DNA from: Flexistipes sp041694215
GTDB lineage: Bacteria; Chrysiogenota; Deferribacteres; Deferribacterales; Flexistipitaceae
Direction: 5' to 3'
DNA: 54,192 bases
Assembly (NCBI GenBank): GCA_041694215.1
Contig: JASMTO010000075.1
Span: 1-54,192 of the forward strand
Every line of letters begins with the position of its first letter. The stretch's first letter is position 1. The notes under the pieces are model-generated. The model had not been told where the DNA came from. It worked only from the letters and a program-made list of their open reading frames with translations, and did no database searches. Below, one piece after another: positions 32,811 through 41,331 of the stretch. The translations under genes and the position numbers were made by a program.

Positions 32811-34226
32811 TTAATATCTGTAGTGATCAGGTTTGTAAGGACCATCGACATTTACACCTATATACTCCGCCTGATCTTCGGTGAGTCTTGTAAGTTTCAC
32901 GCCAATTTTAGATAAATGTAATCTTGCGACTTCTTCATCGAGTTCCTTCGGTAGCATATATACACCCGGTTTATACTTATCCCTGTTTTGCCAAAGATCA
33001 ATTTGAGCCAAAACCTGATTGGCAAAAGAATTGGACATGACAAAAGAAGGATGCCCTGTGGCACACCCCAGATTCACAAGCCTTCCCTCGGCCAAAAGAA
33101 AAATCTCATGCCCATCAGGAAATCTGTATTTATCCACCTGCGGTTTTATATTTTCTCTTATTATCCCAGGATAGCTGTTCAACTTTTCTACCTGTATTTC
33201 ATTGTCAAAATGTCCAATATTGCAAACAATTGCCTGATCTTTCATTTTTTCCATGTGCTCAATGCGTATGACATCTTTATTCCCCGTTGTTGTAACGTAT
33301 ATATCCCCTTCTCCAAGAGTATCCTCAACTGTTTTGACTTCATACCCTTCCATAGATGCCTGCAAAGCACAAATGGGGTCTATTTCCGTAACAATAACCC
33401 TAGAGCCCATCCCCCGGAGAGCTTGTGCGCAACCTTTCCCCACATCTCCATAACCACAAACAACAGCTACTTTCCCAGCTGTCATTACATCTGTAGCTCT
33501 TTTTATGCCATCAATAAGAGACTCCCGACATCCGTACAGGTTGTCAAATTTAGATTTTGTGACAGAATCATTAACATTTATTGCAGGTATGAGTAATGTG
33601 TTATTTTTCATCATCTGATACAACCTGTGTACGCCGGTGGTTGTCTCTTCTGATACACCTTTAAGCTCACTAACCACCTTTTCCCACTTAAAAGGATCTT
33701 TTTGTTGGATAAGTTTTAATCTTTTATAAAGCTCCCGCTCGTCCTCCCCTTCAGGCGTTTTACTAAGTACAGCAGGGTTTTTCTCCGCTTGGTATCCTAT
33801 ATGAACCATCAGTGTGGCATCACCACCGTCATCAACGATAAGATTTGGTCCACTGCCATCTTCAAACGTTAACGCCTGTTCTGTGCACCACCAATACTCT
33901 TCAAGGGTTTCTCCTTTCCATGCAAAAACAGGCACACCAGCAGCAGCAATAGCTGCAGCAGCATGATCCTGCGTAGAGAAAATATTACAACTTGCCCATC
34001 TGACATTTGCACCAAGCTCAACCAGTGTTTCAATAAGTATAGCGGTCTGAATGGTCATATGTAAGCTGCCAGAAACCTTTGCACCTTTTAAAGGTTTATC
34101 TTTTGCATATTTTTCCCTGATGGACATTAAACCGGGCATTTCTTTTTCAGCTATAGATATTTCTCTTCTACCGTAATCAGCCAAACTAATATCTTTTACT
34201 TTATAATCTTCACTTTTAACGTTCAT
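32811..34226 (-). CDS. ahcY: Adenosylhomocysteinase
   Basis: 471 residues from the ATG at 34226 (MNVKSEDYKV), chosen because TTGGAG lies 8 bases upstream; the GTG three codons earlier is less likely. It shows SGSLHMTIQTAILIETL, STQDHAAAAIA, the NAD motif GYGDVGKGCAQALRGMG, and ends KPDHYRY, the canonical dimer tail with the NAD-contacting Lys and Tyr. It hydrolyses S-adenosylhomocysteine to adenosine and homocysteine in the methyl cycle. Convergent with yraN. Confidence 0.98.
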   Translation of the reverse strand: MNVKSEDYKVKDISLADYGRREISIAEKEMPGLMSIREKYAKDKPLKGAKVSGSLHMTIQTAILIETLVELGANVRWASCNIFSTQDHAAAAIAAAGVPVFAWKGETLEEYWWCTEQALTFEDGSGPNLIVDDGGDATLMVHIGYQAEKNPAVLSKTPEGEDERELYKRLKLIQQKDPFKWEKVVSELKGVSEETTTGVHRLYQMMKNNTLLIPAINVNDSVTKSKFDNLYGCRESLIDGIKRATDVMTAGKVAVVCGYGDVGKGCAQALRGMGSRVIVTEIDPICALQASMEGYEVKTVEDTLGEGDIYVTTTGNKDVIRIEHMEKMKDQAIVCNIGHFDNEIQVEKLNSYPGIIRENIKPQVDKYRFPDGHEIFLLAEGRLVNLGCATGHPSFVMSNSFANQVLAQIDLWQNRDKYKPGVYMLPKELDEEVARLHLSKIGVKLTRLTEDQAEYIGVNVDGPYKPDHYRY

Positions 34227-34501
34227 AAATAACACTCCAAATTTTTTGTCATTATAGTTATATAATTCTTTTTTTCAACCTCCGATCTTCGTGGGATCAC
34301 ATTAAAATTTGCATAAAGTTTAGTTTCACAAGAATTTAACTATTATTAATGTAGTTTACACAAATAAAGCAGCCGATCTTTGTGGTAAATACAGTTACAT
34401 ATTTATTTGCTATATAAGAGCTTTGAATAAATATTCACCTAATCTTCCCTAAATTAGGAACTTTTTCCTCAATTTTACCAGGAGATTAGAAGAGGAATTA
34501 T
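34227..34501. other. Divergent intergenic region between ahcY and the thiolase-like operon
   Basis: The octamer AAGATCGG (in minus orientation) occurs twice, near 34283 and 34375; the second lies in the loop of a CACAAA/TTTGTG hairpin. A CCTAAT/ATTAGG hairpin is at 34439-34459. I do not see the SAH-riboswitch core (CCGAGG...GCCNGGCUCGG type) expected before some ahcY genes. Nothing else is supported. Confidence 0.4.
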
Positions 34502-34561
34502 ATGTGGGAAAATTTAAAAATATATATTAATTATTCAAAGCTATTAAACTATATTGTTTGA
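34502..34561 (+). CDS. Possible 19-residue leader ORF before the thiolase-like gene
   Basis: ATG at 34502 with AGAGGA ending 5 bases upstream encodes MWENLKIYINYSKLLNYIV, then TGA at 34559-34561. The ribosome site is better than that of the following gene. The next in-frame-independent start (34572 or 34593) lies 10-31 bases after the stop, so translational coupling is possible. The peptide has no recognisable function and could be chance in AT-rich DNA. Confidence 0.35.
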   Translation: MWENLKIYINYSKLLNYIV

Positions 34562-34592
34562 CAGCAGAAATATGTCATTATATACTTTGTGC

Positions 34593-36029
34593 ATGCAAAG
34601 GGTATTCATAAGAGACGCTTCTCTCTCTGAATTTGGCAAAACAAAGTCTAGCCTCATTACCATCATTCAAAATGCTTACAGTAAGCTCACCGTCCCAGAA
34701 GACGAAATTGACGCTGTTTTTATTGGGCTTATGAACCCCGAAGGCTTTACAAATGTAGGAAATATTGCGTCTTACATAACAGATAAGCTTGAAATATATG
34801 GCAAGCCAGCTGTACGTATCGAAACAGCTTCTTCCACAGGTGCCGCTGTTTTTTTCAGCGCATATGCAGCCATCAGAAGTGGGCTATACAAAAATGTGTT
34901 GGTGATCGGTGCTGAAAAAATGACCGATCTTAAAGGCAAAGACGTTACCAGGCTTATTTCACAGGTCATAGATCCGTATGAAAGAAAAACAGGTGTTACA
35001 ATGCCTGCATTGGCTGCAATTGTTGCTAACCGTTTCAGATATGAGAACCGCATTAACCCTTCTAAATTTCAAGAGATACTATGCGAGGTGGCAATTAAAA
35101 ATCACTATTACGGTTCAATGAATCCCATCTCCCATTTTAAAAATCAAATTACAAAGGAATTATACTTTCGTAGTAAGCTAATTTCAACACCGTTGCGGCT
35201 TTTTGACTGCTCACCGGTGAGTGATGGTGCTGCAGCCATAGTTTTATCTTCCTCACAAGGGGACGTAGAAATTATAGGGATTGGCCAGGGGACAGACCGG
35301 CAGTCTCTTGCAAAAAGACCTATTATTACCTCTTTTTCATCCACAAAAACTGCTGCAATTCAAGCATATAAAATGGCCGGGATATCTCCGGAGTCAATTG
35401 ATTTTGCTGAGATACATGATGCTTTTACTCCATTTGAAATAATAGGGTTGCTTGATACGGGACTTTTAAAGTCTGAGAATATTAAAAAATTCTATCTAAA
35501 CAAAGAAGGGTATCATAATGGTAGGTTGCCTGTTAATATATCAGGTGGCCTAAAATCCAGAGGGCATCCTTTAGGCGCTTCCGGGTTGGCACAGATAGCC
35601 GAAGCTTTTAAAATAATGACTGAACGTTACCCCTCTGAAATAACACCAAAACAAAAAAACGTGTGCCTTACACAAAGCGTGGGAGGGCTTGCCACTAACA
35701 ATTTCGTTGCTATATTAAGAAAAAGAAATGCTGTACTTAAACCTTCAACTGTAGAAGTGAATGATATTTTCCCGAAAAATATCCCTTTCAAAAGTGACAA
35801 CAAACTTCGCTTGTACTCCTACACCACACTTTATGCAACTACTGACAATTCGCCTTATTTAAATTTAGTCATATGCGAGCGGAATTACAAAAAGTTTTTT
35901 GCCCGATATTTTGACGAAAACAATACAATGCGTATTAAGTCAGTATTAAAAATTGATAAAAAAGAAAAGGGAATCATTTTTGTAAAAAAATCCAGCAAAT
36001 TTATTTTCAAGGACAAACAACAATTGTGA
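34593..36029 (+). CDS. Thiolase-superfamily protein with C-terminal OB-fold (DUF35-like) tail
   Basis: 478 residues from the ATG at 34593 (MQRVFIRDASLSEFGKT), chosen because it aligns to SCP-x/acetyl-CoA acetyltransferase starts; in-frame ATG at 34572 would add 7 residues. The nucleophile region reads RIETASSTGAAV (about 75-86), where acyl-thiolases have A-C-A-S-G, so the Cys position holds Ser. The His motif GGLKSRGHPLGASG is intact, and TQSVGGLATN near 370 fits the last block. The final ~100 residues (LRLYSYTTLYATTDNSPYLNLVI) resemble the OB fold of DUF35 proteins, which pair with such thiolases in archaea. Overlaps the next gene by 4 bases. Confidence 0.8.
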   Translation: MQRVFIRDASLSEFGKTKSSLITIIQNAYSKLTVPEDEIDAVFIGLMNPEGFTNVGNIASYITDKLEIYGKPAVRIETASSTGAAVFFSAYAAIRSGLYKNVLVIGAEKMTDLKGKDVTRLISQVIDPYERKTGVTMPALAAIVANRFRYENRINPSKFQEILCEVAIKNHYYGSMNPISHFKNQITKELYFRSKLISTPLRLFDCSPVSDGAAAIVLSSSQGDVEIIGIGQGTDRQSLAKRPIITSFSSTKTAAIQAYKMAGISPESIDFAEIHDAFTPFEIIGLLDTGLLKSENIKKFYLNKEGYHNGRLPVNISGGLKSRGHPLGASGLAQIAEAFKIMTERYPSEITPKQKNVCLTQSVGGLATNNFVAILRKRNAVLKPSTVEVNDIFPKNIPFKSDNKLRLYSYTTLYATTDNSPYLNLVICERNYKKFFARYFDENNTMRIKSVLKIDKKEKGIIFVKKSSKFIFKDKQQL

Positions 36030-37390
36030 ATAATTTTGAGAAAATACTTGAAACTAAATATCCAAAAACTCTTCTCTTTGATTACCATGAAAGGCCTTCA
36101 ACGTTGAAACGACTTACCCCTCCGTGGATCAATGCAAAGGTTTTAAAAGAACCCCGCTGCATTCAAAATGGAGAAAAAGCAATGCTAAAAATAAAAAAAT
36201 ACGGTTTTTCATTTTTATGGGAGGCTGAGCACACTAAGTATCACAAAAATCATTTTTTCCAGGATAATCTAATAAAAGGACCTTTTAAAGAATGGATGCA
36301 CAAACATTATTTCATCACACACGAAAAAAACAGTTTTTTGCGGGATTGCATAGAATATAAACTTTATGCTGAAAGATTTTTTGGAATTATTGCAAAACCA
36401 CTTGTAAAAAAAGAGCTAAATAGGATGTTTAATTACAGGCACGCAGTGACAGCAAATGATATTCAACTATTTCAAAAGTATCCGCTGCCCAAAAGTAGAA
36501 TTTTAATTTCCGGGACAGGAGGTATTATCGGCAGTGAGCTTGCTGTTTTGTTGAAAATGCAGGGACATGAAGTTTATTCCTTAGTAAGGGAAAAAACTGG
36601 TAACCTAAACGAAATTGTTTACGACTATAAAAATGATTATCTCTCCATGCCCATAGAAAATTTTGATTATATAATTCATTTAGCGGGAGAACCTATCGGT
36701 AGCGGCAGATGGAATGATAAAAAAAAGCAACATATTATACAAAGCAGAGTCGGCTCAACAGCCTTTCTTGTCAAAAAAATAAAACAACTAAAAAATCCTC
36801 CCAAGGCCTTTTTTTGTGCTTCTGCAATAGGATATTACGGAAATAGTGGTAAAGTTTTAGTTGATGAAAGCAGCGATTGTGGCAATGATTTTATCTCCGG
36901 AGTTTGTAAAATGTGGGAGAATGAAGCTATGGCACTGGAAAATGTGTGTAGGGTTGTTTTGGGGAGATTCGGTGTTGTCCTTACATTAAAAGGGGGTGCT
37001 CTAAAAAAATATAATGCCCTTTTTAATAAATTTCTAGGCTTTACAATAGCTGATGGAAATCGGTACATAAGTTGGATTTCATTGGATGATGCGCTCTATT
37101 CTATTTTCCACTGTCTATACTCTAACAATATCAAGGGTGCCGTGAATATTACTTCTGATTTCCCTTGCACACAAAAAGAGTTTGCCTATACACTGTCCAA
37201 AATATTAAAAAAGCCTGTAACATTCAAACTACCTGATAGGTTGATATTTTTATTTTTCAGACAAAAAGGTAAAGAATTACTTTTATCCAGTTGCCGGGTG
37301 AGCCCGGGCACGTTAAATTTTACCGGTTTTTCTTTCACACACTCCCATCTTGAAAAAGCCATAAGGCATCTTTTAGGGAGGACAGCCTAA
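36026..37390 (+). CDS. SRPBCC domain fused to TIGR01777-type NAD-dependent epimerase
   Basis: 454 residues from a GTG start overlapping the previous stop. Residues ~10-145 form an SRPBCC domain (GPFKEWMHKHYFITHE) related to the protein at 611-1060. Residues 158 onward form an extended SDR Rossmann fold with ILISGTGGIIGSELAVLL, FDYIIHLAGEPIGSGRW, the YxxxK-like ASAIGYYGNSG segment, and a DUF1731-type C-terminus (LLLSSCRVSPGTLNFTGFSF). This matches TIGR01777 proteins, whose substrate is unknown. It sits between the thiolase-like gene and a membrane protein with tight overlaps, so all three are one operon. Confidence 0.85.
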   Translation: MNNFEKILETKYPKTLLFDYHERPSTLKRLTPPWINAKVLKEPRCIQNGEKAMLKIKKYGFSFLWEAEHTKYHKNHFFQDNLIKGPFKEWMHKHYFITHEKNSFLRDCIEYKLYAERFFGIIAKPLVKKELNRMFNYRHAVTANDIQLFQKYPLPKSRILISGTGGIIGSELAVLLKMQGHEVYSLVREKTGNLNEIVYDYKNDYLSMPIENFDYIIHLAGEPIGSGRWNDKKKQHIIQSRVGSTAFLVKKIKQLKNPPKAFFCASAIGYYGNSGKVLVDESSDCGNDFISGVCKMWENEAMALENVCRVVLGRFGVVLTLKGGALKKYNALFNKFLGFTIADGNRYISWISLDDALYSIFHCLYSNNIKGAVNITSDFPCTQKEFAYTLSKILKKPVTFKLPDRLIFLFFRQKGKELLLSSCRVSPGTLNFTGFSFTHSHLEKAIRHLLGRTA

Positions 37391-38505
37391 TGCCCCGAAG
37401 TCTCAGGACGCTTTTTCTATTAACTATGACAATTGCTTTAGGTTTTGGTTTTATGCACCTCATTCTGCCAAATATTAATTTTGAACGGCTACATATTTTT
37501 CTTTTTAACCTGTGCAGTGGTGGCACAATAATCCTTTATTTTACTGAAAAACAAAAGCAAATCACCAAAAACGTAATAATTTTTTATTTACTGTCCATAT
37601 GTTATGCTTTAACAGCATTTTTTGAAATTTATACAGCATCTATTGTTATTGCAGTTATTTTAGCACTGATCGTAGAACGTGTAAGAATAAAAGCTTTCAG
37701 TTTTTTCCCCTATGATTTTTTCACCACGAGGGTTCCTGTAGCATCTAAATTCCATCAGGCTTCCCTTTTGTGTCTTTCATTGGCACTTTTATTTTCTGCT
37801 TTTGCAGTTTTAAATCATCAATATATTCACCTTCTGCCTTTTAGAAAGTTACAACTTAATACATTCTTTTTAGGTTTTTCTTTCCCTGTATCCCTCATAA
37901 CATTATCGGTTATGTTTTCCATGATGCATAAATCCAAAACCTTCTTAAAACGTTTTTTAAAGGTCACTTGTTTTTGGGTAATAAACCTTGGGGTCATAGT
38001 TTTTTTTGGGTTTATACTGTTTGAATCCTTAACTTTGGAGCTGGTAATCTCCTTAATTCTTTTTATAGCAGTAACTACTGTATTATATCTGTACATTACT
38101 CTAGGTCTAGAAGAGCAGCAAAAGAACTTTCTCACATCAGGGATACTATTTTTAGTACTTACAGCGGTTAGTGGAATCATTTATATTACGTTATATTTTA
38201 CCGAGAATGCACCGGATTATCAAAAAGAGCTGGTATTAAATTTCCACCGTATCGTATCCCTTTATGGATGGAATTTGAGCGGGCTGGCTGTGATCGCCAG
38301 ATTTTATGATTTTCCCATAAAGCTGCATTCCGGCTACATCATTACACTGCATTGGGTTACGGTTTGTCTACTTGTCCCTTTGGGCTATTACAACTTGTGG
38401 TTTGCCATTGCATCTTTGATTGTGTTTTTTATTTTCCTCTGTTTTTTGTTTTTTAGCAAAGGAAACGAAATAATGCCTTCAACAAGAATTGAAGTAAGCC
38501 GTTAG
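37390..38505 (+). CDS. Polytopic membrane protein of unknown function
   Basis: 371 residues with about ten to twelve hydrophobic segments, e.g. LRTLFLLTMTIALGFGF near the start and LWFAIASLIVFFIFLCFLFF near the end. I do not recognise the family. Its ATG overlaps the previous stop by one base (TAATG), so it is translated with the SRPBCC-epimerase protein. Basic residues in the longer loops suggest inner-membrane insertion. An export or lipid-processing partner for the two upstream enzymes is only a guess. Confidence 0.8.
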   Translation: MPRSLRTLFLLTMTIALGFGFMHLILPNINFERLHIFLFNLCSGGTIILYFTEKQKQITKNVIIFYLLSICYALTAFFEIYTASIVIAVILALIVERVRIKAFSFFPYDFFTTRVPVASKFHQASLLCLSLALLFSAFAVLNHQYIHLLPFRKLQLNTFFLGFSFPVSLITLSVMFSMMHKSKTFLKRFLKVTCFWVINLGVIVFFGFILFESLTLELVISLILFIAVTTVLYLYITLGLEEQQKNFLTSGILFLVLTAVSGIIYITLYFTENAPDYQKELVLNFHRIVSLYGWNLSGLAVIARFYDFPIKLHSGYIITLHWVTVCLLVPLGYYNLWFAIASLIVFFIFLCFLFFSKGNEIMPSTRIEVSR

Positions 38506-38639
38506 TATATTTTTACCTGTAAAATAATGAGAATACAAACAACTTCATAACATGGACAAGCAGCTAATCTGCTGAACAAAGTTTCTATTAATTTTCTTTT
38601 AATTCAGCAGAGAACTGCCATCCTATGTCTCACACAATT

Positions 38640-39650
38640 TTACATGTATCTGCCCACTGCCAGGGCAATTGCCTTTAATTGCCCCATGAGTTTAATAAAC
38701 TCATCAGGATTTAGTGATTGGGCACCATCACTCAGAGCATTTTCAGGATCAGGATGAACCTCCACAATCAAACCGTCAGCTCCCACTGCAATAGCTGCTT
38801 TGGAAAGGGCTGGTACAAAATGCCAGTGTCCAGCTGCATGGCTGGGATCAATAATTATAGGCAGATGAGAACGCTCCTTCACCACAGGAACACAACTGAT
38901 ATCCAATGTGTTTCTGGTGGCCGTTTCAAAAGTCCTGATTCCCCTCTCGCATAATATAACGTTTTTATTACCTTCAGAAAGTATATATTCAGCTGCCATC
39001 AAAAATTCGTCAATTGTTGTCGCCATCCCTCTTTTAAGCAGCACAGGTTTATCCGTTTGACCCAGTAGAGTCAAAAGGGCAAAATTCTGAATATTCCTGG
39101 CTCCCACTTGAAACATATCAGTATATTTATAAACCAGCTCCACATCCCTGGGATTCACAACCTCAGTGGTAAAGGGGAGTCCCGTGACCTCTCTGGCTTT
39201 GGCCAGATATTTTAAACCCTCTTCCCCAAGTCCCTGAAATGAATATGGACTTGTACGGGGTTTAAAAGCTCCTCCCCGCAGCATTTTGGCTCCCGCAGCC
39301 TTAACATATTCTGCAGCCTTTACTATTTGCCCTTCACTTTCCACTGCACAAGGCCCTGCAATTATGCTGATTTCTTCCCCTCCAAACTCAACACCACTGA
39401 CATCAACAACAGAATGTTCTTTTTTAACCTCTTTGCTGGCAAGTTTATAAGGCTTTGTTATCGGCACGACCTTGTCAACACCCTCCATATCTTCGATTAT
39501 CCCCATCTCACTCTTGCCAAGACCAACCAACCCAATTACATTTCTCTCCTTACCATAAATTACATGTGGCTTAAATCCCATCTCTTCGCCTTTTTTGCAT
39601 ACCTGTTCCAATTGAGCATCTGATGCTCCGATTTTCATTACAACAATCAT
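38640..39650 (-). CDS. aroF: 3-deoxy-7-phosphoheptulonate (DAHP) synthase, type I-beta with N-terminal regulatory domain
   Basis: 336 residues. The first ~75 residues (MIVVMKIGASDAQLEQVC...VGLGKSE) form the ferredoxin-like regulatory domain seen in Thermotoga-type DAHP synthase, which senses Phe/Tyr. The barrel has IIAGPCAVES, GGAFKPRTSPYSFQG, ARNIQNFALL, LLKRGMATT and IDPSHAAGHWHFV. It is the first step of aromatic amino acid synthesis. A strong AAGGAGG site precedes the ATG. The leader carries an attenuator (39671-39881). Confidence 0.97.
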   Translation of the reverse strand: MIVVMKIGASDAQLEQVCKKGEEMGFKPHVIYGKERNVIGLVGLGKSEMGIIEDMEGVDKVVPITKPYKLASKEVKKEHSVVDVSGVEFGGEEISIIAGPCAVESEGQIVKAAEYVKAAGAKMLRGGAFKPRTSPYSFQGLGEEGLKYLAKAREVTGLPFTTEVVNPRDVELVYKYTDMFQVGARNIQNFALLTLLGQTDKPVLLKRGMATTIDEFLMAAEYILSEGNKNVILCERGIRTFETATRNTLDISCVPVVKERSHLPIIIDPSHAAGHWHFVPALSKAAIAVGADGLIVEVHPDPENALSDGAQSLNPDEFIKLMGQLKAIALAVGRYM

Positions 39651-39670
39651 GACGGCCTCCTTTATTTGAT

Positions 39671-39711
39671 AAAAAAAAAGGCCGTAAGCGGTGTACCGCC
39701 TACGGCCTTTT
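39671..39711 (-). terminator. Attenuator terminator in the aroF leader
   Basis: In minus orientation AAAAGGCCGTA ... TACGGCCTTTT forms an 11-bp perfect stem, extended by an inner GCGG/CCGC pairing, followed by nine U residues (39679-39671). The ATG of aroF lies 21 bases past the U run. An upstream 9-mer GGTGTACCG (plus 39738-39746) is fully complementary to CGGTACACC in the terminator arm, giving a competing antiterminator. Confidence 0.85.
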
Positions 39712-39732
39712 ATACTAATTTACTATTAGACC

Positions 39733-39846
39733 TTATACGGTACACCCCACAGCCCTGTTATCGAAAAAAAAGAAAAAATAAGAGTAATGTGAAAAGGAAA
39801 AATACTTAACAATTTGTAATGGTATGCCGTTATATGCTCTGGTCAT
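39733..39846 (-). CDS. aroF leader peptide, Phe/Tyr-rich (attenuation)
   Basis: 37 residues, ATG at 39846-39844, TAA at 39735-39733. The middle holds KYFSFSH, then Tyr-Ser-Tyr and five consecutive Phe codons; in total seven Phe and four Tyr in 37 residues. The last codons (GGG TGT ACC GTA TAA) form the antiterminator strand, so a ribosome at the stop would block it and let the terminator form, whereas stalling at the Phe/Tyr codons leaves it free. This is the classic amino-acid attenuation layout for a gene of aromatic synthesis. No Shine-Dalgarno precedes the ATG. Confidence 0.65.
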   Translation of the reverse strand: MTRAYNGIPLQIVKYFSFSHYSYFFFFFDNRAVGCTV

Positions 39847-39852
39847 AAAATG

Positions 39853-39881
39853 TAAATAGCCTCAACAATAATTGTTGTCAA
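39853..39881 (-). promoter_or_regulatory. Putative promoter of the aroF leader
   Basis: Minus strand TTGACA, 17-base spacer, TATTTA. The leader ATG begins 6 bases after the -10 box, so the RNA would be leaderless or nearly so. A TTTACA-16-TATAAC pair lying inside the leader ORF is an alternative. Confidence 0.5.
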
Positions 39882-39995
39882 CAATTTTTTTTATTTATTG
39901 TGCATCAAACCTGATTAATAAAACTAATTCTTGAAAAAGAAAACTCTTTCATATAAAACAAATCATCAAATTTTAGTTTCAAGGAGAATTCAAAT

Positions 39996-41321
39996 ATGAG
40001 AGTCGCTGTAGTGGGGACAGGTTATGTCGGTTTGGTAACAGGATCATGCCTAGCTGAATTTGGTATGCATGTTACCTGCATAGATATCGATAAAACAAAA
40101 ATTGACAAACTAAACAAAGGACAACTTCCTATTTACGAACCCGGACTTGATGCTATTATAGACAAGAATACGCGTGAGGGCAGACTGCAATTCACCACAA
40201 ATTTTGGAGAATCCGTTAAAAATAATCTTGTAATATTTATTGCAGTGGGCACACCCGCCAGAGAAGATGGTTCAGCAGATTTGCAGTATGTGGATGCAGT
40301 TGCAAAAGAGATTGCTGACAATATGAACGGCTATAAAGTAATTGTGAATAAAAGTACTGTTCCCGTTGGCACTGGCCAAAGAGTCAAAAGGATTATAAAA
40401 GAGAAAACAAATAACAAATTTAAATTTGATGTTGTAAGCAACCCCGAATTTTTGAGGGAAGGGGCAGCCGTTAGTGATTTTATGAGACCTGACAGAATTG
40501 TAATAGGTGCTGAAAGTGAAGAGGCTATAGCTATAATGAAAGATGTATACAGTGCTCACTATCTGAATGAAGCTCCCTTTGTTATAACAAATATCGAAAC
40601 TGCTGAAATGATAAAATATGCTTCTAATGCTTTTCTGGCACTAAAAATTACATATATCAATGAGGTGGCCAACCTTTGTGATTTAGTGGGGGCGGATGTT
40701 CATAAAGTAGCAAAAGCAATGGGTATGGATGGAAGGATCAGTTCTAAATTTTTGCATCCTGGACCGGGTTATGGTGGATCTTGTTTCCCAAAAGACACTC
40801 AAGCCCTTTCTTATATTGCCAAGTCCTATGGATATGATTTCCAGTTGGTAAACACTACTGTAAAGGTTAATGAACTCCAAAAACTGAGAATGGTGGAAAA
40901 AATAAGCACTCTTTTGGGTGTTGACTCTAAAAATGAGAATGCTTTCAGTGCCTATACATTTGGGATACTTGGTCTATCCTTTAAGCCTAATACAGATGAT
41001 ATGAGAGAGTCACCATCTATTACAATTATAAACGATTTGCTTGAAAAAGGTGCTCAAATAAAGGTTTTTGATCCCATTGCAATGGAAAATGCAAAAAAAA
41101 ATTTTGGCAATCGTATACATTATTGTCAAGACGAATATGAAACAGCAGAGGGCGCAGACTGCTTAGTAATATTAACAGAATGGAATCAGTTTAGAAAGCT
41201 TGATATGAACAAGATAAAATCTACTATGAAAAATTTATATCTAGCTGATTTAAGAAACATATACGAACCCGAAAAAATGAAATCTATAGGTTTTAAATAC
41301 ACTAGTGTTGGAAGGGGTTAA
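39996..41321 (+). CDS. ugd: UDP-glucose 6-dehydrogenase
   Basis: 441 residues. MRVAVVGTGYVGLVTGSCLAEFG is the NAD-binding start, GTPAREDGSADLQYVDAV and VNKSTVPVGTG follow, and GPGYGGSCFPKDTQAL holds the catalytic Cys. It oxidises UDP-glucose twice to UDP-glucuronate for surface polysaccharide. An AAGGAG site precedes the ATG. It begins the long plus-strand envelope/translation block, 10 bases before lepA. Confidence 0.96.
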   Translation: MRVAVVGTGYVGLVTGSCLAEFGMHVTCIDIDKTKIDKLNKGQLPIYEPGLDAIIDKNTREGRLQFTTNFGESVKNNLVIFIAVGTPAREDGSADLQYVDAVAKEIADNMNGYKVIVNKSTVPVGTGQRVKRIIKEKTNNKFKFDVVSNPEFLREGAAVSDFMRPDRIVIGAESEEAIAIMKDVYSAHYLNEAPFVITNIETAEMIKYASNAFLALKITYINEVANLCDLVGADVHKVAKAMGMDGRISSKFLHPGPGYGGSCFPKDTQALSYIAKSYGYDFQLVNTTVKVNELQKLRMVEKISTLLGVDSKNENAFSAYTFGILGLSFKPNTDDMRESPSITIINDLLEKGAQIKVFDPIAMENAKKNFGNRIHYCQDEYETAEGADCLVILTEWNQFRKLDMNKIKSTMKNLYLADLRNIYEPEKMKSIGFKYTSVGRG

Positions 41322-41331
41322 CGTTACTTAT

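Noticed and set aside
34227..34501. SAH riboswitch before ahcY.
   Set aside because: The conserved core sequence was not seen; only unrelated short hairpins.
39733..39820. Alternative leader ORF from a TTG in another frame (fewer aromatic codons, ending TAATAG).
   Set aside because: Non-ATG start and lower Phe/Tyr content; the ATG frame overlaps the antiterminator stop better.
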